A stretch of DNA of 26,350 bases, from positions 1-26,350 of the forward strand of contig JANPEZ010000115.1 in the NCBI GenBank assembly GCA_031423155.1. The letters run 5' to 3'. The number at the start of each line of letters is the position of its first letter. Position 1 is the stretch's first letter. Below, one piece after another: positions 13,431 through 21,277 of the stretch. Both the position numbers and the translations under genes were made by a program. The notes below the pieces were generated by a model. It did not search any database, was not told the DNA's origin, and saw only the letters and a program-made list of their open reading frames with translations. The DNA is from JANPEZ01 sp031423155 (GTDB taxonomy: Bacteria; Actinomycetota; UBA4738; HRBIN12).

Positions 13431-15997
13431 AGGACCGCTTCAAGGTCGGGAGCTTCGAAGGGATCTTGGGAAGCCGGGTTCTCTAGGAAGGCGACCCCGT
13501 ACCAAGCTGCAACTCGGCCGTGCTCGTCCAGGTCGGCCAGGGCCCGGCTGCGCACGGTGACGGTCTGGCCGGCTTTAGTGATAGCCCGGTACGTCTCGTC
13601 GAAGATGTCCCCGGTCGCGTCCGCTCGATGCGAGGCCTCGAGAACCCTCTGTCGGTCCTGCGGGTGGATCATTCGGTCGAAGTGGGCGGGCTCGGCGAGC
13701 AGTTCCTCGGGAGTCCAGCCGAACATCTCGAGGGCCTGTGGGCCGATGTAGGTCATGCGGCCCTTCCCGCTCGCGTGATCCATCGTCTCGATGTAGGGAC
13801 AGACCGGGATGTTCTCGCCCAGGGCGCGATAGAGCTGTTCGGATCGTCGCAGATCGTGTTCGGTCTCCTTCGTCTCCGTGATGTCCATGAGCGTCCCGTG
13901 GAAGATCGAGGGCCTGCCCTCCTCATCGCGGGACCGGAGCCTTCCCTCGGAGCGGACCCAGACCACGCGACCGTCGGCGGCGATCATCCGGAACTCCGTC
14001 GTCCAGGGAAGGCCTGCTGGGATCATCTCTTTCAGCGTCGACTCGGATATGTGCCTGTCGTCGGGGTGGATCCATGCCTGCCCCATGCTGAGGTCGGACA
14101 TCAGCCCCTTGAGTTCGTAGCCGAGAAGCTTCTCCAAACTCGCGCTGACGTATCGCAGAGATAGCCTCGGCTCCGGGTCGTAGTTGAGCTCGAGAACCCA
14201 AGGGATCGCAGGGCCGTCCTCTGCGATGCTCCTGAACCTGGCTTCGGCCTCCATGGCCTCGGCTTCGGCGCGTTTGCGCGCCGTGATGTCGATCATCACT
14301 CCCTGGAACAGCTCGGGTTGACCCATCCGGTCGCGGGTCAGCAGCGTGGAGTGATCCAACACCCACACGATGTCGCCGTTCTTGCGGAGGATCCTGAACT
14401 CCTCGCTGAAGTCCTGGCCGGTGCGCATGCTGGATCGGGCGGCGCGCTCGATCCGGTCTTTGTCGTGGGGATGCACGCGCGAGGCCCAAAAGTCCGGCGG
14501 GTCGAGCCATTCCTTGGCCGTGAATCCCACGAGTTGCTCTATCTGCGGGCTGATGTAGGACGGTGAGGGTTCGTCACTTACGGAGTGGCCCGCCAGCGGT
14601 CCGACTTCCCAGATGTATGCGGCGGCAGGGATGTGCTCGACCAGCGTCCTGTAGCGCTCCTGAGCCTCGGCGAGTTTGGCCTCGACGCGCCGTCGCTCGC
14701 CGAACTCCAGGGACATCATCTCGTTGGCCTCGGCCAGCTCGCTCGTGCGAGCGATGACGCGGAACTCGAGTTCGTCCCGGGCTCGACTCAGTTCTTCCTC
14801 CGCGGTCTTCTCTGCCGTGATGTCGAGCATGAGGCCCTGCCAGGTGGCGACGCCGGTGTCTTGTTGAACCAGGGTGGCGCGGTCGCGGACCCATATGCTC
14901 CGGCCGTCGCTCGCGATGAGCCTGTAGTCGCGGTTCCAGGGCCTTCCCGTTTCGTTGTGAAGATCGTGGGCGGCAAGGACGATCTCGCGGTCATCGGGGT
15001 GAAGAAGTTCCATCCACATGTCCGGTTGGTCGAGCCATTCCTCCCTCGAATAGCCGAGGACATCCTCGACGTGGTGACTGACGTAGAGCGTGCGGCGCTC
15101 GTCGTCTCGGCGGTTCTCGTAGACGATCGCGGGCAGTTGTTCGATCAGTCCTTCGAAGCGAGTCCGGCTCCGGGCGAGCTTGTCCTCCGCGTCTCGACGC
15201 GCGGAGATGTCCAGAATGACGCCCTGCCAGTAGAGGACGCTGCCGTGCTCGTCGCGCACCGGGATCGCGCTGTCACGAACCCACAGGACCTCGCTGCTCG
15301 GGCGCAACCATCTGTACTCGGCGGCGAACGGTTTCAGTGAGTCGACCGACTCGGCCCATCCCCTCATCACTTCGTCGATGTCCTCCGGATGGATGCGCTT
15401 CGTCCACTGTGCGCCCTCGGCCAGGTACAGCTCGACCGGGTCGCCGAGGATCTCCTCGACGTTGGGGGAGACGTACAAGCTGCGAGGCTCCGCCTCGTGG
15501 GAATCGATGTAGACGACGGCCGGAAGCTGTTCGGCTAAGACGCGGAACTTCTCCTCCGAGGCGCGTAAGGCCACCTCGGCCTGCTTCATCTGCGTGATGT
15601 CGATGAGGACACCGCGCCAGAACATCGGTGTGTCATCGTCACGCCTGACGAGGTAGGCGTCGTCTCGCACCCACTTAACCGTTCCGTCGGCCGTGACGAT
15701 CCTGCACTCGCAGGTGTGTGTTCCCCGTTCTTCCTCTTCGGGGTCGTCCCACAGCTCGAGCGATCTGACCCGGTCCTCGGGGTGAAGCAGCGTGTCGAAC
15801 CAGAAGTCGGGCTCGTCGATCCACGCCGAGACGGGATAGCCGGTCAATTCCTCCGCCTGAGGACTTACGAACAAAGTTCGATGTGAAGGGCTGACGGCGT
15901 CGATGTAGGTGACCGCCGGGATCTGCTCGATGAGCGCCCTATACCCGGCGTCGGCCAGGCGCGGGTTGTCCAGGAAGTCTTCTTGATCGCCGGTCAT
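13412..15997 (-). CDS. Protein of six tandem PAS/PAC domains without an output domain
   Basis: This 861-residue soluble protein is built almost entirely from six PAS-PAC units of about 130-145 residues. Each unit opens with a YRALIEQIPAVTYID-like helix and strand, contains YVSP..EE.LGY and a LHPEDR-type turn, and ends in a WxGxxxDIT segment followed by a linking helix. A longer coiled coil (ARDELEFRVIARTSELAEAN) separates units 3 and 4. No HisKA, GGDEF, EAL, HD, HTH or transmembrane part follows the last unit; the chain simply ends after about 20 acidic residues. PAS domains bind small ligands or cofactors or mediate protein contacts. It may be a partner for an orphan kinase. The start chosen is MTGDQEDF; a 32-residue upstream extension is basic and unlikely. 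Confidence 0.9.
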   Translation of the reverse strand: MTGDQEDFLDNPRLADAGYRALIEQIPAVTYIDAVSPSHRTLFVSPQAEELTGYPVSAWIDEPDFWFDTLLHPEDRVRSLELWDDPEEEERGTHTCECRIVTADGTVKWVRDDAYLVRRDDDTPMFWRGVLIDITQMKQAEVALRASEEKFRVLAEQLPAVVYIDSHEAEPRSLYVSPNVEEILGDPVELYLAEGAQWTKRIHPEDIDEVMRGWAESVDSLKPFAAEYRWLRPSSEVLWVRDSAIPVRDEHGSVLYWQGVILDISARRDAEDKLARSRTRFEGLIEQLPAIVYENRRDDERRTLYVSHHVEDVLGYSREEWLDQPDMWMELLHPDDREIVLAAHDLHNETGRPWNRDYRLIASDGRSIWVRDRATLVQQDTGVATWQGLMLDITAEKTAEEELSRARDELEFRVIARTSELAEANEMMSLEFGERRRVEAKLAEAQERYRTLVEHIPAAAYIWEVGPLAGHSVSDEPSPSYISPQIEQLVGFTAKEWLDPPDFWASRVHPHDKDRIERAARSSMRTGQDFSEEFRILRKNGDIVWVLDHSTLLTRDRMGQPELFQGVMIDITARKRAEAEAMEAEARFRSIAEDGPAIPWVLELNYDPEPRLSLRYVSASLEKLLGYELKGLMSDLSMGQAWIHPDDRHISESTLKEMIPAGLPWTTEFRMIAADGRVVWVRSEGRLRSRDEEGRPSIFHGTLMDITETKETEHDLRRSEQLYRALGENIPVCPYIETMDHASGKGRMTYIGPQALEMFGWTPEELLAEPAHFDRMIHPQDRQRVLEASHRADATGDIFDETYRAITKAGQTVTVRSRALADLDEHGRVAAWYGVAFLENPASQDPFEAPDLEAVLGTDGA

Positions 15998-16123
15998 GCG
16001 ATGGAAGCCTAGTCGTCCCTCCGGTCGGCGTGCGGGGCTTATCTTGCGGCTTTGGGTCCTTTGGCAGGTCTTTCGAGTCTTTCGTCCGAGCACGCGCTGG
16101 AGGTCGTTGGTTACTCTCTAGCG

Positions 16124-18262
16124 GTGAGACTTCCCCGGTCCTCCTCTTCGCTGATACTCGTCTCGTTCGTGACGACCAGCTTGCTCGGCACTGCCGGTCC
16201 TGCGAGCGCCACGCCCGCCGCTGTGCCCGGCACCACTGCCGGTACGAACGGCACGGTTTATGCGGTGCTCGAGTCGGGGGGTCACATCTACCTTGGCGGC
16301 AAGTTCACCTGGGCCGGACCGTTCACCGGCAACGGCACGGCGGTCGATGCCGCGACCGGCACGCGCGTGGAGTCCTCCGCGAGGCCGAACGGAGTGGTCC
16401 GCGCCTCAGCGGGAGTTCCAGGAGGTGGTTGGTATATCGGCGGGGACTTCACGAAGGTTGGTAAGTCGAGCCGTAGCGGTCTAGCCAAGATCACGTCTAC
16501 CGGCGTGCTCGCCTCAGGATGGGGACCGGCGGTCGAGGGTTCGATCAACGCCATAGCTGTGGCGGCGGACGGCACCGTCTTCGTCGGTGGCTCCTTTGCC
16601 AGCGTTGGAGGGCAACCGCGGGACAACCTGGCGTCGATCAGCTCCAGCGGGACCGTGCTGCCGTGGAACCCCGGGGCGAACGGGTCCGTGCAGGCGATCG
16701 CCGCTACGCCTGGTGGGATCCTCGTCGGTGGCTCCTTCTCGACAGCTGGCGGGGCCCCGAGGGCCAACCTTGCCTCGATCGACGCCACCACCGGCTCGGC
16801 ATCGTCGTGGACGCCGGGAGTTAACGGTCCCGTGGAAGCATTGGCGCTCTCCCTGGATGCAAACACGGTTTACGCCGGAGGGTCTTTCTCGAGCGCAGGC
16901 GGGGCGGCCCGATCCAACGTCGCTGCCTTGGACATCCTCACCGGCTCGGCCGTCGGGAGCTGGGCGCCCGATCCGGACGGCCCGGTTCACGCGCTCGCGG
17001 TCGGCGATGGTGGAGATGTCTTCGCCGGAGGGGGATTCACGACCATAGCGGGCGTTTCGAGAACCAACGTGGCGCGCCTCGCGGCCTCCGACGGATCCGC
17101 GGCAGCCTGGACGGATCCGGGTGCCGATGGGGCCGTTCGCGCGCTCTCACTCGCGGGTTCCACTCTCTTCGTGGGCGGCGACTTCACGACCATCGCTGGA
17201 GTGTCGCGGCTGAGGGGAGCAGCGCTCGATACTGGTAGTGGCGGCGCCCTGGCTTGGAGTCCCCGGGCCGACGCGACGGTGCGCACGGTTGCCTCGGTTG
17301 GAGCGAAGGTTTACGTCGGCGGCGACTTCCGGATGCTGAACGGCGCACCTCGAAACAACGTAGCGTCGATCGACTCGGCGACCGGTGAAGTCGATCTGGA
17401 CTGGAACGCCAACGCCAACGCGAAGGTGCGGGGCCTGGGCGTTTCGCCGGACGGCGCCACCATCTATATCGGGGGTTCGTTCTTCAAGGTCGGAGGTCTT
17501 CCCAGGAATAGGGTCGCCGCGGTAGATGCCACTACGGGCGTCCCCTCTGGGTGGAAGCCGAACGCGAACGGTGAGGTGCGAGACGTCGAGGCCTACGGCG
17601 ATACCGTGTACGTAGGCGGGTTCTTCGACAGCATCGGCGGGCAGGCTCGGTCCGGTCTCGCGGCAGTCAGCGCGACTACCGGTCAGGTGCTGACTTCCTT
17701 CTCCCCTCAACCGGATGCAGGAGTGCGTGCCATCGACATCGCCCCCGATGGGCACGCCGTCTACGCCGGCGGCGACTTCAACCACATAGGCGGAGCAAGC
17801 CGCGACGGTGTGGCGGAGATCGATCCTGCGACGGGAGCCGCATCGGTGTTCGCGCCGGACGATGGTGGCGTCGTGCTCGACGTGGAGCTCTCGCCGGATG
17901 GCACGTACCTCTACGCTTCCACGACCTCGAACCTGACCTTCCGATTCGAGCCCGGCTCGTCCGACACCCCGTTGTGGACCATGCACACGGGAGGCGACGT
18001 GCAGGCGATCGGTGCCTCGATCGACGCGGTGTACGTGGGAGGCCACTTCAACAAGCTCGTCACTCAGAACGTCCATAGAGCCAGGATCGCCGCGGTCTCG
18101 GCCGGCGACATGAGCGTGCTCGATTGGAACCCGGGAACCAACAGCTTCTACGGTGTCTGGGCTTTCGAGGTCACCGACGACGCAGTGCTGGTCGGCGGAG
18201 ATTTCACCCGGACGGGCGGGCGTGATGCGTTCTACTTCGCCCGCTTCAGCGGGATCCCGTAG
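16124..18262 (+). CDS. Secreted beta-propeller repeat protein (about 14 repeats)
   Basis: This is a 712-residue protein. The GTG start gives a clean signal peptide (RLPRSSSSLILVSF, ending ASA before TPAA). The rest is about 14 repeats of 45-50 residues, each with a VYVGGDFTTIGG-type strand, then R.NVAALDATTG and W.P.A...V.A. Thirteen copies of the GG-x-F core are clear and one near 600 is degenerate. Fourteen blades would suit two seven-bladed propellers. Such proteins are extracellular and probably mediate binding; no enzyme motif, LPxTG anchor or C-terminal membrane helix is seen. The GTG lacks a close Shine-Dalgarno; an earlier ATG at 16052 would bury the signal peptide. It is divergent from the PAS gene, with 126 bp between the starts. 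Confidence 0.85.
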   Translation: MRLPRSSSSLILVSFVTTSLLGTAGPASATPAAVPGTTAGTNGTVYAVLESGGHIYLGGKFTWAGPFTGNGTAVDAATGTRVESSARPNGVVRASAGVPGGGWYIGGDFTKVGKSSRSGLAKITSTGVLASGWGPAVEGSINAIAVAADGTVFVGGSFASVGGQPRDNLASISSSGTVLPWNPGANGSVQAIAATPGGILVGGSFSTAGGAPRANLASIDATTGSASSWTPGVNGPVEALALSLDANTVYAGGSFSSAGGAARSNVAALDILTGSAVGSWAPDPDGPVHALAVGDGGDVFAGGGFTTIAGVSRTNVARLAASDGSAAAWTDPGADGAVRALSLAGSTLFVGGDFTTIAGVSRLRGAALDTGSGGALAWSPRADATVRTVASVGAKVYVGGDFRMLNGAPRNNVASIDSATGEVDLDWNANANAKVRGLGVSPDGATIYIGGSFFKVGGLPRNRVAAVDATTGVPSGWKPNANGEVRDVEAYGDTVYVGGFFDSIGGQARSGLAAVSATTGQVLTSFSPQPDAGVRAIDIAPDGHAVYAGGDFNHIGGASRDGVAEIDPATGAASVFAPDDGGVVLDVELSPDGTYLYASTTSNLTFRFEPGSSDTPLWTMHTGGDVQAIGASIDAVYVGGHFNKLVTQNVHRARIAAVSAGDMSVLDWNPGTNSFYGVWAFEVTDDAVLVGGDFTRTGGRDAFYFARFSGIP

Positions 18263-18370
18263 CCGGGCCGTCGGCCGAACCGAGAGAGGAGAAACGGTCG
18301 TCAATCCCGTGGCCAGGGGCTGATGGCCGGGCCTCGTGTGCCTGCCCGATCTCCCGATAGGCTCCTTGCC

Positions 18371-18409
18371 GGGAGGGTGGCCGAGCGGACGAAGGCGACG
18401 GTCTTGAAA
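18371..18409 (+). pseudogene. 5' half of a tRNA-Ser(TGA), cut off after the anticodon loop
   Basis: The sequence reads as tRNA-Ser from the acceptor 5' strand GGGAGGG, then TG and the D-arm GCCGAGCGGACGAAGGC, to the anticodon 5' strand ACGGT and the loop CTTGAAA (anticodon TGA). The expected 3' strand ACCGT is replaced by TCGGT, and nothing beyond resembles a variable arm, T-arm or acceptor. It is therefore non-functional. Reading through it in one frame produces AGRVAERTKATVLKS, a known kind of spurious peptide from tRNA-Ser. Confidence 0.75.
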
Positions 18410-18475
18410 TCGGTCTTCGCTGGATTATGTGCCGCCGGAGCGGTGTTCTCCAGAAAGTGCCATGACGGCTCTCGG

Positions 18476-18883
18476 CGATACAACGTTGCAGGTCAGAGGC
18501 ACAATACGTCCGGCGGACAACCCGGGGCACTAAAGTCGCTGACCGATCCGTTCACGAATGCTGCCACCACCTGGACCTACGATGGTGCGGGCCGGGCCAC
18601 CGGAAAGACCGACGCTGCAGGCATGACCTGGACCAGATCATTCGAGCTTCAGTCCGGAGCGCTCGATACCCAGCAGGTCCTCAAGGCCGGGAAGACCTAC
18701 GCCAGCTTCGACCTGGGTTATGACGGGGCTGGGGACGTGATCTCTCGCGCCGAGAAGCTCTGGCGCGCCGGCAACCCCGGGAGTCAGGCACCTGATACCG
18801 GAACAGGGGACTGGAGCTATGCCTACGACGGTCAGGGACGGATGCTTTCTGCCACCGGACCGACCGAGACCGGTACGACCTGA
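18476..18883 (+). pseudogene. RHS/YD-repeat protein fragment
   Basis: About 135 codons of RHS-type sequence are open: LTDPFTNAATTWTYDGAGRATGKTDAAG, then LGYDGAGDVISR and WSYAYDGQGRMLSATGP. The YD-repeat pattern YDxxGRxxxxT.. is clear. RHS proteins are very large surface or toxin-delivery filaments, so this is an internal piece. The left end begins shortly after the tRNA-Ser 5' half, and the right end stops at TGA where the insertion-sequence remnant begins. Upstream in-frame codons derive from the tRNA and junk. No start or ribosome-binding site was seen. Confidence 0.7.
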
Positions 18884-18908
18884 AGCGTCACGGGTTCGGT
18901 AGAGACTT

Positions 18909-19527
18909 TCATCCTTCGATTTCCGCCTCCTGACGGGAACCGTTGAACATCTGCTCGAACTCAGCTGGCGGGACGTGACCGATCTCACCGTGGAGCCGAC
19001 GATAGTTGAACCAGTCGACGTACTCCAGGGTCGCGATCTCCAGCTGATCCGTGGTTCGCCACGGTCCTTGCCGCCAGACGAGCTCGGACTTGTAGAGCCC
19101 GATCCCTGACTCGGCCATCGCATTGTCATAGGAGTCTCCGACCGATCCGATCGATGGCGCGATCGCATGGGAGGCCATCTGCTCGGAGTAGAGCACTGAG
19201 GTGTACTGGCTGCCGGCGTCGGAGTGGTGCACGAGCCCTTCGACCGAGCACTGTCGTTTCCACACAGCCATCTCCAAGGCCTCGGTTACAAACGTGGAGC
19301 GCATGTGCGTGGCGATCGACCAGCCGACGATCATCCGGCTGAACACGTCCTCAACGAACGAGACGTAGGCAAAGCCTTGCCACGTACGCACGTAGGTGAA
19401 GTCGGCGACCCACAGGCGGTTCGGAGCAGCCGCCGTGAAGTTGCGCTCGACCAGGTCCGGTGGCCGCGGAGCCGACGGGTCAGGCCGGGGTCTGCCCCCA
19501 GTTCGGTTGACTCGGAACTTGCGAGCC
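18909..19527 (-). pseudogene. IS3-family transposase OrfB, C-terminal part
   Basis: The frame encodes the rve/DDE integrase core: LVERNFTAAAPNRLWVADFTYV (first Asp), HHSDAGSQYTS (second Asp) and DNAMAES (Glu), ending YVDWFNYRRLHGEIGHVPPAEFE. The catalytic triad is therefore present. The N-terminal HTH_21 region and OrfA are missing; similarity stops near 19527, where a second transposase relic abuts. From its first GTG it would give a 160-residue product, but that would lack the first catalytic Asp. It interrupts the RHS fragment. Confidence 0.8.
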
Positions 19528-19528
19528 T

Positions 19529-20170
19529 TCAGGCCGCATGAGCGACCTCATGGATGGTCTCAAACTCGATCGGGGTGAGCTTGCCGAGGCTGCGTTGGCG
19601 ACGCCGGCGGTGGTAGGTGGCTTCGATCCAGGTCACGATCGCAAGACGTAACTCCTCTCTGGTCGATCAGCGTTTGGTGTTCAACACGTTCTTCTGAAGC
19701 AGCGAGAAGAACGACTCCATGGCAGCGTTGTCGGCACACGCTCCGACGCGGCCCATCGATCCTTGAAGGCCGTTGTTACGCAGAAGGCGGACGAACTTGG
19801 CCGATCGAAATTGACTGCCCCTGTCCGAGTGCACCACGGTGCCCTCAGGTGAGCGAAGGCCGACCGCGTTGCGCATGGCCGAGTAGCAAGTGATGCCTTC
19901 ATCCGGTTATCGATCGAGTAGCCCACGATCCGGTTGGAGAAGACGTCCTTTACCGCACACAGGTAGAGCTTTCCCTCGCCCGTGCGGTGCTCGGTGATGT
20001 CGGTGAGCCACAGCGCGTTGAGTCTACTCGCCGTAAAGACGCGGCGCACCAGGTCATCGTGGACCGCCGGTCCGGGCCGCATGCCCCCACGTCGTTTGCG
20101 GGCAAGGACCGAGAAGATGCCGTGTGAACTGCAGAGGCGCTGCACCCGGTTCTCACGGACCTGGAACCTC
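19529..20170 (-). pseudogene. Second IS3-family transposase OrfB relic with frameshift and nonsense mutation
   Basis: Going 5' to 3' on the minus strand: FQVRENRVQRLCSSHGIFSV, ALWLTDITEHRTGEGKLYLC (first Asp) and SNRIVGYSID are in one frame. After RMKASLA the frame shifts (about 19876-19893, a one-base loss) to GTVVHSDRGSQFRS and DNAAMESFFSLLQ. It then hits a TGA (19667-19669) where relatives have Trp, and continues ELRLAIVTWIEATYHRRRRQ to the natural stop at 19529. The element is dead. Its N-terminus is cut near 20170 where a TPR-like fragment on the other strand begins. Confidence 0.8.
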
Positions 20171-20171
20171 G

Positions 20172-20310
20172 AGATCCAGGCGATGATAGCCATGATGCAG
20201 GACCGGCTCCACGACGCCGTCGAGCTCCATCGCCGCGCGATCGGCTTCGCTCGCGACTTGGGCTACCCGCGAGCGATTCAGATCGGGTTACAAGGTCTCG
20301 GCGAGGCAAC
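20172..20310 (+). pseudogene. TPR-like protein fragment
   Basis: About 45 codons on the plus strand read IAMMQDRLHDAVELHRRAI and GFARDLGYPRAIQIGLQGLGEA. This has the helix pattern and spacing of a TPR repeat as found at the C-terminus of large LuxR/adenylate-cyclase-type regulators. No start, stop or further repeats are attached. It abuts the truncated N-terminus of the IS3 relic, so it is probably a fragment of a gene destroyed by the insertion. Confidence is modest. Confidence 0.4.
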
Positions 20311-20381
20311 CGACGACGTCGGCGCTGGTCAACCGGTCCTGCATCATGGCTGCCCGCCGGTCGGTCAGAGCGAGCGTTGCC

Positions 20382-20387
20382 TACAAT
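20382..20387 (+). promoter_or_regulatory. -10 element of the tRNA-Ser gene
   Basis: TACAAT lies 7 bp before the first base of tRNA-Ser(GCT). The similarly placed CCTACAGATCAACAG upstream of the tRNA-Ser 5' half at 25822 looks like a diverged copy of the same promoter. Confidence 0.5.
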
Positions 20388-20394
20388 CAGCAGC

Positions 20395-20482
20395 GGAGAC
20401 GTGCCTGAGAGGCCGAAAGGAGCCGCCTGCTAAGCGGTTAGGGGGTAAAACTCCCTCTCGGGTTCGAATCCCGGCGGCTGCG
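20395..20482 (+). tRNA. serX: tRNA-Ser(GCT)
   Basis: This is an 88-nt type II tRNA. It has acceptor GGAGACG, T8-G9, D-arm CCTGAGAGGCCGAAAGG, anticodon arm GCCGC-CTGCTAA-GCGGT (anticodon GCT, reading AGC/AGT), a long variable arm (AGGGGG...CTCCCT) and T-arm TCGGG-TTCGAAT-CCCGG. The 3' acceptor strand CGGCTGC and G73 follow. All parts fit a serine tRNA, but the acceptor stem has two mismatches: G2 faces G71 and A5 faces G68. Perfect pairing would need CGTCTCC. CCA is not encoded. A -10 box sits just upstream. It is probably expressed; normal function is less certain because of the acceptor stem. The symbol is the customary one and is tentative. Confidence 0.8.
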
Positions 20483-20535
20483 CCGGTCGCATGCTGTTGA
20501 TCGCCACAGTCGGTTTCCGCCCCCGGGCGTCCACG

Positions 20536-20551
20536 TTCAGCCGGGGTTCAG
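20536..20551 (+). promoter_or_regulatory. 11-bp direct repeat: candidate operator of the response-regulator gene
   Basis: TTCAGCCGGGGTTCAG places two TTCAG half-sites 11 bp apart, the classical spacing for tandem binding of OmpR/PhoB-type dimers. It lies about 50 bp upstream of the regulator's start. The same element occurs upstream of the secreted-protein gene. Confidence 0.6.
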
Positions 20552-20599
20552 GGTCCGGAGAAGATGATGGGTGGTTCGTGAGGTAGAGGAGGTGCGTCG

Positions 20600-21277
20600 T
20601 TGCGCGTGCTCGTGGTCGAGGACGAAGAAGGCTTGGCCGAAGGGCTTCGCAAGGGACTCGAGGCCGAGGGTTTCGCCACCGACGTCGCGTTTTCGGGCAC
20701 CGACGGGCTGTGGATGGCTCGCGAACACCCCTACGACGCGATAGTTCTCGACATCATGCTGCCCGGGCTGAACGGCTACCGCGTGTGCTCCACCCTTCGG
20801 GACGAGGGGGTGTGGACTCCGATCCTGATGCTCACGGCGAAAGACGGCGAGTTCGATGAGGCGGAGGCCCTGGATACAGGCGCCGACGATTATGTGACGA
20901 AGCCATTTTCTTATGTTGCCCTCGTGGCGCGGATCCGGGCGCTTATCCGCCGGGGCACCGCTGAGCGACCGGCGATCCTACGAGCCGGCGACCTGCGCTT
21001 CGATCCCGGGACGCGGCGGGCATTCAGAGGCGACGCCGAGCTCACCCTCACCTCTCGCGAGGCCGCCCTCCTGGAGTTCCTGCTCCGACGCGCCGGCGAC
21101 GTGGTATCGAAGACCGACATCATCGGCCACGTCTGGGAGGGGGAGTTCGACGGCTCGCTCAACATCGTCGAGGTCTATGTGCGGCACCTGAGGAACAAGG
21201 TCGACCGGCCCTTCGGGCGGACGGCGATCGAAACGGTGCGGGGCACAGGCTACCGACTGGCAGCCGACGGTGGCTGA
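20600..21277 (+). CDS. OmpR/PhoB-family response regulator
   Basis: This is a 225-residue DNA-binding regulator. The receiver domain (1-118) has the acidic pocket EDE (8-10), the phospho-acceptor Asp51 in LDIMLPG and Lys101 in VTKPF. The winged-helix output domain (about 128-222) has LTSREAALLEFLL and the recognition region NIVEVYVRHLRNKVDRPFG...IETVRGTGYRL. The start is TTG, with GAGGAGG about 8 bp upstream; the next Met lies inside the receiver fold. The gene overlaps the start of its cognate histidine kinase by 8 bp. The 11-bp TTCAG repeat upstream suggests autoregulation. Confidence 0.95.
   Translation: MRVLVVEDEEGLAEGLRKGLEAEGFATDVAFSGTDGLWMAREHPYDAIVLDIMLPGLNGYRVCSTLRDEGVWTPILMLTAKDGEFDEAEALDTGADDYVTKPFSYVALVARIRALIRRGTAERPAILRAGDLRFDPGTRRAFRGDAELTLTSREAALLEFLLRRAGDVVSKTDIIGHVWEGEFDGSLNIVEVYVRHLRNKVDRPFGRTAIETVRGTGYRLAADGG

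Noticed and set aside
16052..16123. Upstream ATG for the beta-propeller protein
   Set aside because: It would add 24 residues before a clear signal peptide; the GTG at 16124 gives a normal secretion signal.
18323..18475. Amino-terminal part of an apparent 186-residue protein containing AGRVAERTKATVLKS
   Set aside because: These codons are the tRNA-Ser 5' half and a junction sequence; only the RHS part after about 18476 is protein-derived.
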